Assembly: GCF_000350225.1 (NCBI RefSeq)
Contig: NW_005179133.1
Coordinates: 62,001 to 126,000, forward strand
Source: Chondrus crispus
Taxonomy: Eukaryota > Rhodophyta > Florideophyceae > Gigartinales > Gigartinaceae
Reading direction: 5' to 3'
DNA length: 64,000 nt
The first letter of the stretch is position 1; each line of letters opens with the position of its first letter. The position numbers and the translations under genes are program-made. Below, in pieces: positions 42,591 to 54,742 of the stretch. The notes beneath the pieces are model-generated. The model did not search any database. It worked only from the letters and a program-made list of their open reading frames with translations, and was not told the origin of the DNA.

Positions 42591-45500
42591 ATGGATGACC
42601 AAAGCTCTGGATCGGTCAGAATCGAGAAGCTGACCGCATCTAACTTTTACATCTGGAAGCAGAAAATCCAGCTACTGCTTGCTCTCCGAGATGTCGATCA
42701 ATACGTTTTTGATGATATCCCGGAGAATGCCACGTCAGATGACCGGAGAAAATGGATCCGTGGTGACGCAAAAGCAAAGGCAGTCATCGGACTTACGCTT
42801 TCTGATGACTACTTGCAACATGTGCGAGGGTGTAGCAGTGCGAAAGAGACATGGGAAGCAATTCTGAATGTGTTTGAGCGTCATACTTTGCTCAACAAAC
42901 TTGCCGCCCGTCGCGACTTTTACACTGTATCCATGCTCCCATCCGAGAAAGTGCTCGTGTTCATCAATCGTGTGAAGCAACTTGCTGCCAGATTGCAGTC
43001 AATGAGTGTTGAGATTGACGATAAAGAAATTGCAATGGCTGTGTTGAATGGCTTGCCTCCACGATTCGATAACTTGATTGTTGCTCTTGACGCACTTGGC
43101 AATGAAGATAAAGTGTTTGGACTCGAGTTTCTGAAGAGTCGTCTGCTGCAAGAAGAACAACGAGAAAGCATGAAGACCGCTTCTGCTTCATCACCACATG
43201 CACCTGCACTTGTCAATCGTATGCCTATTCGACGCGATATGAAATGTACGAATTGCAATAGACATGGGCATACTGCAGCGCGTTGCTGGGACAAGGACGT
43301 GAATGGGCGCCGACCTGCACCGCCAGATGGGTTTCGGTCACGCAACACTGGCTTAAAGCCAAGTGCATTCGTTTCTCGAGATGACAATTCTACTGCTGCC
43401 TTTGCGGAGAGTGACTTTACTTGCTTGCTTTCGACTTCCACTCCAGAAAAGAGGGCTGCAAACGCAAGGTCATGGCTTGTCGATTCCGGTTGCAGCGCTC
43501 ACATTACGTTTGATCGCTCTTTGTTCGTTACATATGAACAGATGCAATCTGGATCAGTCGAGATGGGCACGAAGGCTAGAGCTAATGTCGCTGGTCGCGG
43601 CGAGGTAGAATTCATGTTGAACGTCAACGGTAGTCCCCATCCTTGCAAATTGTCAAACGTTTTGCATGTCCCTGATTTCGGATACTCGCTACTGTCTGTT
43701 AGCCAAATGGTTTCAAAGGGTTTGCAAGTGTCATTTGAAAATGAAAAATGCCGCGTTACTGCAGGACCAACTGTAGTTGCCACAGCGAGTCAAGTTGGGG
43801 ATTTATACATACTTGACGTCATGAATGAAACCTTTTCTGCTCACGTAGTTACCCTGCAGACGCTACATGAACGCATGGCCCATGTTAATGTACAAGGAAT
43901 CGCATCAATCATTCACAATAATGTAGTAAATGGCATCAACGTTCGTCAAAGCGATGTGATCAGTGCAATGAATCCGAAGTCTGACAATCACTCTCCCATT
44001 TGTCCTGCGTGTGTGTTTGGCAAAGCAACGCGATCAGTAATCCCAAAACAGCGATCATCGTTTCGAGCACAGAACTGTCTTGACTTGGTACATTCTGATG
44101 TTTGCGGTCCGCTCGAAGTACAGTCCATTGGTGGTTCGAGATACTTCATTACATTTGTAGATGATCACTCGAACTGGGTTGTTGTGTACACGATGACAAA
44201 TAAATCTGAGGCGTTTGCAAAATACAAGTTGTATGAAAAGTTGGCTCAAACCCACACTGGTCGCAAAGTAAAGGTGCTTCGCACTGATCGAGGGGGAGAG
44301 TACTTGTCGACGGAATTCAAGTCGCATTTAGATTTAAACGGTACGCAGCACCAACTCACAACGGCATACACCCCTGAACAAAACGGTGTTGCTGAACGTT
44401 TAAATCGAACTTTGATTGATCTTGTCCGCTCAATGCTTTCTCATAAACAGGTCAGTAAGCGATTCTGGGCCGAGGCTCTTGCCACTTCGGTATATGTACG
44501 TAATCGAGTTACTTCACGCGCTTTGCCCGTTAATACAACTCCGCACCACATTTGGATGAATTCTACTCCAAATGTTGGCCATTTGCGAGTATTTGGGTCA
44601 AAGTGTTGGTATACATTACCAAAATTAGAGCTCCGTAAGCTGGACTTGCGAGCGCGTGAAGCAATGTTTCTTGGGTATTCGCAATGCAGTAAGGCATACA
44701 AACTTTGGGACGGAGAGTTGAATAAAATCGTTGTGTCACGGGATGTCAAGTTTGATGAATCGACAGGTGGTATGCATGACATTCCTGCACACGAAGGTGA
44801 TTCAATCAACTCTGATGTTGACGTTGTACTGCTCCATGGCGACAATGGGAATACAGCTGATACCCCAAATACGGATGAAGTTGGCTCTGAAGAGGATGAA
44901 GTTTCGGAGGAGGTTCTTGAAAACGATGGCGCTCATTCCGTAAGTGAGAATGATGAAGATGAAGATGATGTACCAACTGCCGTCGAAACTCCGAATGTCA
45001 CTCCTCCAACTCCGACTCCAGCTGTGCGAAGATCGTCTCGAGTCAGCAGACCTCCCGGATCATGGTGGAGGAGCAACTTTGCAGCTGCTCTTCTTTCACA
45101 TGCGCATGTCGCTATTGAAGGTCCCAAGACTTTCAACCAGGCAACCAACGGTCCTAGAGCTGCATTTTGGCAGACCGGCATTGACAAAGAACTTGCCTCG
45201 CAGACCAAGAATCGGACTTGGAAACTTGTTCCTCGATCTGAGGCGTCAAACATCTTGACATCTAGATGGGTTTTCAATGTCAAGCAACTGCCTGATGCAA
45301 ATGGCAATATAGTTGAAAGTGCAAAAGCCAGACTTGTTGCTCGTAGATTCCAGCAAGTGCAAGGTCTTGACTATACTGAGACATATGCCCCTGTCATAAA
45401 GTTTACCACTATTCGTCTACTTCTTGCCTTAGTTGCTCATTACGACCTCGAACTTCATCAGATGGATGTCGTGACTGCGTTTTTGAACGGCGACTTGGAT

Positions 45501-46700
45501 GAAGACATCTACATGGAGCAACCCGAAGGGTGCATTGACAAAAGCAAAAGTGACCACGTGTGTAAACTTTTGAAAGCACTTTACGGTCTTAAACAAGCAC
45601 ATCGTCAATGGCATGCCAAAGTGGATGATTTCTTAATTGGTGAATTGGGATTCGAGACTTCGCGTAGTGATCCTTGTCTCTACATTAAACGCATCGGTAA
45701 CACTATCATGCTGATTGCACTTTATGTCGATGACTTGTTACTCGCTGGTAGTGATATCGATGCCATCAAATGGATGAAGGGGGAGCTTAATAAACGGTTT
45801 GAGATGAAAGACCTTGGTGAAGCAAAAGTCTGCATTGGTCTTGAAATTCAAAGGGATCGCACCGCCAAGACTTTGAGTCTCACTCAAACTAAGTATGCAT
45901 CAAAAGTGCTTGAGCGTTTTCGAATGTCAACGGGTAACCCCTCTCTGACTCCAATGGAACAAGGTCACACAACCACGATTTCAACCGAAAACGATTCCGA
46001 AACAAATGTACCGTATCGTGAGGCAGTGGGATCCCTGATGTACTTGATGGTTGGCACTCGTCCAGACTTGGCATATGCGATTGGAAAGCTTTCTCAACAT
46101 TCTGCCAACCCATGTGAGTCACACTGGGCAAGTGTGAAACGGGTAATGCGATACGTGCAAGGGACTCGAAACTTAGGAATCGTGTTTGACAATAAATCGA
46201 AATCGCCGGAGTTGTTCGGCTTCAGTGATGCTGACTGGGCCGGTTGTTCAGACTCTCGCAAGTCGACCAGCGGATATGTTTTCCAGTTCTGCGGTGGAGC
46301 GATCAGTTGGAGTTCCCGGAAACAGACTGTGGTTGCAACTTCGACGTGTGAAGCTGAGTACATTGCACTATGTGAAGCGTGTAAGGAGGCGACTTGGTTG
46401 CGTCAAGTGGTTGCTGATGTTCTTGGACTTGATTCTGATCCCACGATTGTGATGGGGTATGACAATGCAGGGACTATTTCGTATGCACAGAATGAATCGG
46501 TCAACCGTCGTAACAAACATGTTGATGTGAAATACCACTATGTACGAGATGCAATTAATAGAAACGTCATTTCTTTGTCACATTGCCCGACCACTTCCAT
46601 GCCTGCAGATATCCTGACGAAAGCACTTGGGCGAGTTCTGTTCCAGAAGTTTGTAGAACTTCTAGGGCTTGCAGTAGCTACCTCTGGTAAAAGCATGTGA
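42591..46700 (+). CDS. Copia gag-pol polyprotein of A-5 (1369 residues)
   Basis: Open frame from ATG 42591 to 46700 with the same domain order and length as A-4: gag, CCHC knuckle, DSG protease, pre-integrase, integrase, YVDD reverse transcriptase, RNase H. It is closest to A-3 across most of pol. Looks whole. Confidence 0.94.
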   Translation: MDDQSSGSVRIEKLTASNFYIWKQKIQLLLALRDVDQYVFDDIPENATSDDRRKWIRGDAKAKAVIGLTLSDDYLQHVRGCSSAKETWEAILNVFERHTLLNKLAARRDFYTVSMLPSEKVLVFINRVKQLAARLQSMSVEIDDKEIAMAVLNGLPPRFDNLIVALDALGNEDKVFGLEFLKSRLLQEEQRESMKTASASSPHAPALVNRMPIRRDMKCTNCNRHGHTAARCWDKDVNGRRPAPPDGFRSRNTGLKPSAFVSRDDNSTAAFAESDFTCLLSTSTPEKRAANARSWLVDSGCSAHITFDRSLFVTYEQMQSGSVEMGTKARANVAGRGEVEFMLNVNGSPHPCKLSNVLHVPDFGYSLLSVSQMVSKGLQVSFENEKCRVTAGPTVVATASQVGDLYILDVMNETFSAHVVTLQTLHERMAHVNVQGIASIIHNNVVNGINVRQSDVISAMNPKSDNHSPICPACVFGKATRSVIPKQRSSFRAQNCLDLVHSDVCGPLEVQSIGGSRYFITFVDDHSNWVVVYTMTNKSEAFAKYKLYEKLAQTHTGRKVKVLRTDRGGEYLSTEFKSHLDLNGTQHQLTTAYTPEQNGVAERLNRTLIDLVRSMLSHKQVSKRFWAEALATSVYVRNRVTSRALPVNTTPHHIWMNSTPNVGHLRVFGSKCWYTLPKLELRKLDLRAREAMFLGYSQCSKAYKLWDGELNKIVVSRDVKFDESTGGMHDIPAHEGDSINSDVDVVLLHGDNGNTADTPNTDEVGSEEDEVSEEVLENDGAHSVSENDEDEDDVPTAVETPNVTPPTPTPAVRRSSRVSRPPGSWWRSNFAAALLSHAHVAIEGPKTFNQATNGPRAAFWQTGIDKELASQTKNRTWKLVPRSEASNILTSRWVFNVKQLPDANGNIVESAKARLVARRFQQVQGLDYTETYAPVIKFTTIRLLLALVAHYDLELHQMDVVTAFLNGDLDEDIYMEQPEGCIDKSKSDHVCKLLKALYGLKQAHRQWHAKVDDFLIGELGFETSRSDPCLYIKRIGNTIMLIALYVDDLLLAGSDIDAIKWMKGELNKRFEMKDLGEAKVCIGLEIQRDRTAKTLSLTQTKYASKVLERFRMSTGNPSLTPMEQGHTTTISTENDSETNVPYREAVGSLMYLMVGTRPDLAYAIGKLSQHSANPCESHWASVKRVMRYVQGTRNLGIVFDNKSKSPELFGFSDADWAGCSDSRKSTSGYVFQFCGGAISWSSRKQTVVATSTCEAEYIALCEACKEATWLRQVVADVLGLDSDPTIVMGYDNAGTISYAQNESVNRRNKHVDVKYHYVRDAINRNVISLSHCPTTSMPADILTKALGRVLFQKFVELLGLAVATSGKSM

Positions 46701-46711
46701 TCGACGGGGAG

Positions 46712-47649
46712 TGTTGTAATTCTACGACCACATGCTGATATGCATGACACACGACGACAGTATGACACGTGTAAAAGCAAACACACTCCACGTGACGAGC
46801 TGAGCAAGTTTGATTTTCAACGTGTACACGTGTGGTTTCTGTACACGGTTGCACTCTACAGTACTTCAGGAGCAAGTTCGGTTTTCACAGTGTACACCTG
46901 TGAAATATGTACACGGTTGCGGTGTACGGTACAATCTGAGCATGTTTCATTTTCTCCGCCCGACACGTGTATGACCTGGACACATGTCCTCATTACACTG
47001 TCGGACGTGTACAGTACGCCTGTAGTCTTGCAGACAAAGTGTAGAACCTTGGTGGCGGGTGCCTGGCACGTGCCAAATGTTTACAGCGTCCATGGAGTGC
47101 AGCACGGGTACAGCAGGACACAAAGATACCGTTGCGCGAGTTTTGAATTCGTAAGGCAAAATGTGCACTGTTGTAATTGACAGTGGACAGGACCTCACGA
47201 GAGATTCAGATTCATAAGGCAACGTGTGCGCTGTAAACAGTCCTTGCAGGATTGATTTGAATTCGTAAGGCAACGTGTGAGCTGTGAACGTGCCTTACGA
47301 ATTTGTGCCACGCTGGATTTGGAATAGTAAGGGAATTTGTGCTTTGCTGTGCTTTGTTGTACTGCCTTACTAATTTCTCCGTCATGACAGTGCTAATTCG
47401 TAAGGCGGTTTTCTGTTCTGTTTGTTGGGCCATCGCCAGTTTGGCTGAGTAGCAAGACGGGCACATGTGTTAGAGCCAATACATTTGTAGTATGTGTGTC
47501 GTAGTGTTTGGTAGTAGAGTTCTAGAAGATTGCAGAAGTGTATAAGTAGTGCCAGAAGTTGGCGACTCAAAGTAAATCGGTACCCAATCCTTCAACTTCA
47601 CCTCATCAACCGTCCTCCGATTTCCCTTTGCCCCGCTGACCTACCATTA
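46712..47649 (+). repeat. 3' LTR of A-5 (long type)
   Basis: 938 bp, TGTTGTAATTC to CCTACCATTA. It is joined to family B leader sequence at 47650. Confidence 0.9.
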
Positions 47650-48140
47650 GATAATCGTCAGTAACAGATTTTGGAATTATTGCTCTTAAGAACCACCAAA
47701 ACGTGCAAAGACAATCACTTAGATGTGTAGGAAATGGAAAGAAACTCAAAACTTACTTTGCATGAGAGAACGAAGAAAAACCAAATGCGAGATTGACGAC
47801 GACGGCGGTAGCGGGAGCGGAAACGAAGACGAAGACCAAAGACAGAGACAGCAGCAAGAACCACAGCAAGAACAAAAGCCAAACCAAGAACGAAGACAAC
47901 GAAGACAGCGGGGGCGATGACCAAAACCAATTCACACAAGAGAGCAAGAACGACAGCAGCAGCGAAAACCAAAACCAAGAACGACGGCAAGAACGAGAGC
48001 GACAACGACAGCGAGAAGACCAGCGGAAAGAACGACGAGAAACGGCAGCGAAAACGACAGCGACAACGACGGCAGAAACAACGGAACGAGAACGACAGAC
48101 TCATGCAGTGAAACGACAGCGAGGGACTGGGCCCATAACC
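47650..48140 (-). mobile_element. Family B leader fragment with primer-binding site
   Basis: Sense-strand leader of a family B copy (to 47650) with primer-binding site at 48127-48140, attached to the LTR at 48141-49391. Its continuation towards gag is cut off by A-5's 3' LTR. Confidence 0.88.
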
Positions 48141-49391
48141 TAATGGTAGGTTCGGAGGGGCAAGGGAAAGAAAGAGGGTAGGTTGATGTGTGTGAGTGAA
48201 GGAGTTGGTGCCGAGGTTTACTTGGAGCCGTCTTTCGGCGATACTTATACACTTTGAGTGTTACACTATCCCATTACTTTAGCACCTGGTAAACCGTACT
48301 CACCATATGCGCGACCAAGCGCGGTCCTCTTCTGGCCCGTCCACACTGTTCTATTTCCACCTTACGAATTGACTATTGACTATCAGTGCACAACAGTTTC
48401 TACACATTTCGAGTGACTGTAAACCATGGCCCTATGCATGCAATCGTTTCATACCTTACTAATCTGCATCCAGACATGACAGAATATATTCTTGCACAAT
48501 GAACAACTTGGCATCTCTCTATTTCCAACAACGCAAAGTCCTGTCATATCTCAGTCCCCATACATGCCCTTGTTTCGTACCTTACTAATTTCGGTACACA
48601 CTGCCAGACAACTATCACGGATAGCAACAATGTGCATCCAGACTTTCTACACATCTCACGTGATATCCGATGTGAATCACACGAGTACTGTCATCAACTT
48701 GCATCCAACGGCGCACCATAACGAGAGCACAGTACAACGTCGCATGCTGACGAGAGTGTAGTACAACGGCGCATGCTGATGCAAGGGTCGCATACAGCGT
48801 GACGCGTACACTGAATACTCACGTAAGTACATGTCTCTTGCGAGAAATACTTGTTGTACTTTTAATTCACATGTACTGTGCTCGGACACGCGCCGGACCG
48901 TATGTAGGCGACGTGTACAAGTGTACGTACACGCAGCAACCTGGCCATGTGTACATGTGTACACCGCACACAAGTGTCCAGCGCCAAGGCCACCCGTAAT
49001 TACCCATTACAACCATGGTGAACAACTTGAAACCCCCGAAATGATGTAATTAAAACGTATACCGATCATTCAAGATATATCACCAGCATGACTGCATATA
49101 AGTGGACAATAACAGACCAATAGAATTGCAGCATTCGAACCGACACCCAATAGATTTGCAGTATTGCCTGTGTAGCCCTATAACGGTTCGGGCCAAATGC
49201 AATTTTTCGGCATTTATGCAAATTTGCATAACCCTCCAAAAGTCCACTTTCGTCCCCAGAACCCCAAAATCTGAGAATTTACACGTGTCATGTGGTGATA
49301 TGGGGTGAGGGTCCGGACCGTCGAGTCATGTACACGTGTCGCTCGATTTGGCACTTTCCAGATAACAGCATGTGGTCGCACATTTTCAATA
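48141..49391 (-). repeat. LTR of family B, shared by the leader fragment (5') and B-2 (3')
   Basis: 1251 bp with the same ends as 38758-40008 and about 99 per cent alike. A polypurine tract is on the right, a primer-binding site on the left. Confidence 0.9.
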
Positions 49392-49402
49392 CCTCCCCTC
49401 GA

Positions 49403-52400
49403 TCACATGCTTTGGGCAGCTTTGCACTCGGAGAGCCCAACCATGCCCACAAACTTTTCAAACAGCACGCGACCAAGTGGTTTGGTCAGCATATCGGCTG
49501 GCATTTCTGTTGTCGGACAATGGTACAATGTGACCAGTTTTCGCTGCACCGCATCTCGAACAAAATGATACGTAATATCAATGTGCTTGTTGCGACGATT
49601 TGTAGATTCGTTCTGAGCAAACGCAATCGTACCAGCGTTGTCACATCCAACGCGAATTGTTGGATCCGAATTCGCACCAAGTACATCGGCATGGAAGCGT
49701 GGAAGCCACGCAGCCTCTTTGCATGCTTCACTGAGTGCGATGTATTCTGCCTCACAAGTAGACTTTGCAACTACTGTTTGTTTCCGGGAAGCCCAACTGA
49801 TAGGCCCATCACAAAGCTTGAACACGTACCCACTCGTTGATTTCCGTGATTCAAGGCATCCACCCCAATCTGCGTCGCTATACCCATGAAGTTCCGTACC
49901 AAGATCATCTTTACCAAACACTATTCCAAGATGCTGGGACCCACGCAAGTATCTCAAAACACGTTTCACACCTGACCAGTGCGACTCGTGAGGGTCGGCA
50001 CAGTGTTGAGATAACTTTCCAATGGCAAACGCAATATCGGGGCGGGTCCCGACCATTAGGAACATTAGACATCCAATGGCCTGACGATATGGTTCAAAGC
50101 ATGGGTTGTCATCAGTGCCAGTTTCTGCAACTTGCATTGTGACATGTCGAGACTGTTCCATCGGAGTAACGCAAGGATTGCATGCCGACATTTTGAACCG
50201 TTTCAGTACTGCTTGGGCATACTTCGACTGCGTGACGGTCAGGACGTGTTTAGAACGTATACGGTCGATCTCTAGACCAATACAAGTCTTTGCTTCGCCA
50301 AGGTCTTTCATATCGAATCGTTTGTTGAGTTCATTTTTCATCCATAATATGGCCTCGAAGTCACTTCCAGCTAGCAGCAGATCGTCCACGTACAACGCGA
50401 TAATCATGATGACATTGCCTTGACGTCGAATGTAAAGACATGGGTCGCTGCGTGTAGTGTTGAAACCAAGTTCAGTGATCAGAAACTCATCGATCTTACT
50501 ATGCCATTGGCGATGGGCTTGCTTAAGACCATAGATTGCTTTCAAAAGTTTACACACCGAATCAGGTTTGACTTTGTCGATGCATCCTTCAGGTTGCTCC
50601 ATGTAGATTTCTTCGTGAAGTTCACCGTTGAGGAAGGCAGTCACCACGTCCATCTGATGCAGCTCAAGGTCAAAGTGCGCAACCAGTGCCAGCAGCAGAC
50701 GGATAGTTGTGAACTTGATGACAGGGGCGAAAGTTTCAGTGTAATCGATGCCTTCTACTTGTTGAAAGCCTCGTGCCACAAGTCGTCCCTTTGCAGTTTC
50801 GACCAAATTTCCGGACTTGTCAGGAAGTTTCTTCACTCCGAAAACCCACCTGGACGTCAGGACGTTTGATGCTTGAGATCTTGGAACAAGTGTCCATGTT
50901 TTGTTTTTGTGTTGTGAAGCAAGTTCTTTGTCGATGCCTTTCTGCGAGAAGCGAGCTTTTGGAGAATCCATAGCTTGCTTGTACGATTTTGGGATTTCCG
51001 TTATCACATGGGCGTGGCTAAGCAGTCCAGCAGTCACCAAAGCTGCTGCCCACCACGCCCCAGGCGTTTTGCGAACGCGAGTGGACCGACGGAGATTAGT
51101 TGGCGGATCAATCGTTTCTTCCTCAACTAAGTGTTGGTCAACTGTTTCGGTGGTTTCGTCCTCCCCTGCAGTTGTGGAGGAGTTGGAGGAATCATCAGAG
51201 TGTTGTTGTTCATCCGGCGATGATGCTTCTGATGCCACTGCATCATTTTCTGCAACTTCCTCATCGATGTTCAAGTTGATTGTGTCATCATCAGTTGTAG
51301 CCTCCTCGTTTGTATTCATCGGTTCACCAGATTTGCCTCCCGTGGACTCGTCAAAAGTAACATCTCTGGATACGATCACTTTGTGCAAATCACCATCCCA
51401 CAACTTGTAAGCTTTCGTATTTTCAGCATACCCCAGAAACATTGCCTCCTTTGCACGGGCGTCAAGTTTCTGGATGTTGTGTTTTGGTAATGTATACCAA
51501 CACTTTGAACCGAAAACACGCAAATGACCTACATTTGGCACCGATTTCATCCATAAGTGGTATGGGTCATCTTGGGGGGAATGGCACGTGACGTGACTCG
51601 ATTTCGAACGTACACTGCATTGGCAAGTGCTTCTGCCCAGAACCCCTTTGTAACTTTCTTGTGCGCTAGCATGGAGCGCACCAAGTTTACTAAAGTTCTG
51701 TTCAGTCGTTCGGCGACGCCATTTTGCTCCAGTGTGTACGCGGTCGTCATTTGATGCTGAGTACCATTTGCAATCCGAAAAGACTTAAACTCCGTGGACA
51801 GATACTCACCACCTCCATCGGTGCGAAGCACTTTTGATCTTGCGACCAGTGTGAGTCTGAGCAAGTTGTGCAAACATTTTGTATCGTTCAAATGCTTCTG
51901 ATTTATGGTGCATAGGGTACACTACTGACCAGTTTGAGTGATCATCTATGAAGGTAATGAAGTACTTGGCACCACCAATGGACTGCAACTCTAAGGGGCC
52001 ACAAACATCAGAGTGAACTAAGTCTAGACAGAAGTATGCCCGCCTCGAGGACCGCTCTTTTGGGATCACAGATCGAGTGGCTTTGCCGTAGACGCACGCA
52101 GAACGGTTTTCAGAGATGCAATCATTGTCAGTATTGTTGATTTTGTTAGCCTCATTACCAAGTAGTTTGACTCCACTTACCACATTGTCACGAATCATCG
52201 AAGCAATACCTTGAGAATGCACATGTGCAAAGCGCTCATGCCACGTTTGCAGGGTGGCAGCATGTGCAGATCCGATGTCACTGATGATGTCGAGAACGTA
52301 AAGTTCTCCAACCAATGTCGCAGTCGCCATTACAGTTGAGCCTCGTCTGACCATGCATTTTCCATTTTCGAACCCAACTTTTAGTCCAAGTTCAGTCATT

Positions 52401-53521
52401 CGACTGACAGAGAGCAGAGAGAACGCAAAGTCCGGAACGTGCAATACATCCGTCAACTTGCACGGTTCGATGCGGCCATTCACATTTAACTTCAAGTGAA
52501 TGTCACCACGGCCGGCAACATTTGCACTAGCCTTGGTTCCCATCTGAACAGAGGCGGATTCAAGTGGCTCATACGTTGCAAACAGAGATCGGTCATATGT
52601 AATATGAGCTGTACAAGCTGAATCTACGAGCCACGAAGGCAACATCTCCATGTCGTTCGTGTGCGAAGCTTTCGACATCAGACTTGTGAAGTCGACGCTG
52701 TTTACAACCATGTCGGGATCAGGTTTATGTGTGACAAATGCAGATTGTTTCCGCTGAGACATACGCGGTTTATGTCCGCTAGGAGGAGCCGGGCGACGCC
52801 CATTCAAATCCTTTCCCCAGCAGCGGGTTGCCGTATGGCCTGTATGACCGCAATTCGTGCATTTGTAATCGTTTATGTCCCGATTGTTCGGGGCACGATT
52901 AACCAGAGCCGATGTCTGTGAGGAGCTAGACTTCATGTTTGCTCGTTGCTCTTCCTGCAGCAGACGACTTTTCACAAAGTACAAACTGAATATCTTTTCC
53001 TCATTACCGAGAGCATCAAGTGCAACGATGAGAGCGTCGAAACGGGCAGGCAGACCGTTGAGCACTGCCATGGCCATCTCCTTGTCATCGATGTTTACGC
53101 TCATTTACTTGAGGATGGCTGCCAGCTGCTTGACACGATTGATGTATGCAAGCACCTTTTCACCGGAAAGCATCTTCACAGTGTAGAACTCACGACGTGC
53201 AGCTAGTTTGTTCAGCAGAGTGTGCCTCTCAAACACGTTCACAATAGCGTCTCACATCTCATGAGCAGTATCAACATCACGTACATGCTCAAGATGCTTA
53301 TCTGATAGGGAGAGACCAATCAGTGCTTTAGCTTTACTGTCACCTCTGATCCACTTCTTACGCTCTTCCGCGCGTTCCTCACTTGGAACTCTTCCCTCAA
53401 CGATGTATTGGTCAACATCACGTAGAGCAAGCAGAAGTTGTATTTTCTGCTTCCACACGTAGAAGTTGGAGTCCGTCAGTTTGTCGATTCTGATGGATCC
53501 TCCTCCTCCTTGATCTTCCAT
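49403..53521 (-). pseudogene. gag-pol of B-2, about four breaks
   Basis: All copia domains are present in order from MEDQGGGG to RNase H, in several open segments. The longest covers the integrase end through RNase H. Confidence 0.92.
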
Positions 53522-53645
53522 TTTAGTGCAAATAAACTTCAAGTATTCGAAAATCCGTTCGGGGATCCCAAGCCGTTAACCGATAGTCAACACAATGGCA
53601 AGCCCACCCGTCTAAGAAGTTCGATATGATTACTACGAAGTTGCA

Positions 53646-54236
53646 CTAGGAGAAATTTGCGAACAGATATGTGAATTTATTTGGATGAAATCCATAACTA
53701 TTCTGTTCACAAACTACCTTTAAGTGTACGGCACCGTTCTCGTGGCACTTCAGGTGCCCGTGAGACTCAAATATGCGATTGCAAGGGATACAACGCGGAG
53801 TCTCCTTAGCGTTGGCAACTTGAATGCGATGAGACCTAGACTGAATGTGGTCGTAAAAGGCCTTCGCACTATTGCCACTAACGCCGCACACTTTACAATA
53901 CTGCTTATACCGCGGGCACACCTTACCATTCCTCTTGCGCTCACGCTTAAACTCTTTATCCGCGAGAACAGCCGCTTTCCGAGCAGGAAGTCGATGCGTA
54001 GTTCTCTTTATTGGTGCGGGAACAGAGCTCCGAATACGAGGAATCCTATATGGTGCGCAACTCGAGGACGGACCCGGAAGCGCGAGCCGAGGTGAAGGTT
54101 GATCCTCAGGCTCAACCACCTCAACGGATACGACCTCCGATGTCCGAACCGTTCGACCGGTGACCAGCTTCCCAGGCGCAGAGTGCACCGGTACTAATTC
54201 CAGATCTAACACAACCCCGTAAAAACAGGTATTCAC
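53646..54236 (-). CDS. Two-zinc-finger extra frame, B-2 copy
   Basis: About 196 codons. Both C-x2-C-x12-H-x5-H fingers are intact, with a longer C-terminal tail than the B-1 and B-4 copies. Substitutions fall mainly outside the zinc ligands. No in-frame ATG. The gag-pol of the same element is broken while this frame is open. Confidence 0.6.
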   Translation of the reverse strand: MNTCFYGVVLDLELVPVHSAPGKLVTGRTVRTSEVVSVEVVEPEDQPSPRLALPGPSSSCAPYRIPRIRSSVPAPIKRTTHRLPARKAAVLADKEFKRERKRNGKVCPRYKQYCKVCGVSGNSAKAFYDHIQSRSHRIQVANAKETPRCIPCNRIFESHGHLKCHENGAVHLKVVCEQNSYGFHPNKFTYLFANFS

Positions 54237-54728
54237 AATAAGGAATATGAAGATAATCGTCAGTAACAGATTTTGGAATTATTGCTCTTAAGAACCACCA
54301 AAACGTGCAAAGACAATCACTTAGATGTGTAGGAAATGGAAAGAAACTCAAAACTTACTTTGCATGAGAGAACGAAGAAAAACCAAATGCGAGATTGACG
54401 ACGACGGCGGTAGCGGGAGCGGAAACGAAGACGAAGACCAAAGACAGAGACATCAGCAAGAACCACAGCAAGAACAAAAGCCAAACCAAGAACGAAGACA
54501 ACGAAGACAGCGGGGGAGATGACCAAAACCAATTCACACAAGAGAGCAAAAACGACAGCAGCAGCGAAAACCAAAACGAAGAACGACGGCAAGAACGAGA
54601 GCGACAACGACAGCGAGAAGACCAGCGGAAAGAACGACGAGAAACGGCATTGAAAACGACAGCGACAACGACGGCAGAAACAACGGAACGAAAACGACAG
54701 ACTCAGGCAGTGAAACGACAGCGAGGGA

Positions 54729-54742
54729 CTGGGCCCATAACC
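54729..54742 (-). other. Primer-binding site of B-2
   Basis: GGTTATGGGCCCAG on the sense strand, directly after the 5' LTR. Confidence 0.8.

Larger units (their letters stand above)
40600..47649 (+). mobile_element. Ty1/copia element A-5, coding region looks whole
   Basis: Plus strand. Partial 5' LTR 40600-41467, primer-binding site 41468-41481, leader to 42590 with the unoccupied CGGTGT site, gag-pol 42591-46700, polypurine tract, complete 3' LTR 46712-47649. The LTRs are almost identical, so it is recent. It lies in family B sequence. The left join is in RNase H and the right join in a B leader, with 2.3 kb of B sequence duplicated on both sides. Confidence 0.92.
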
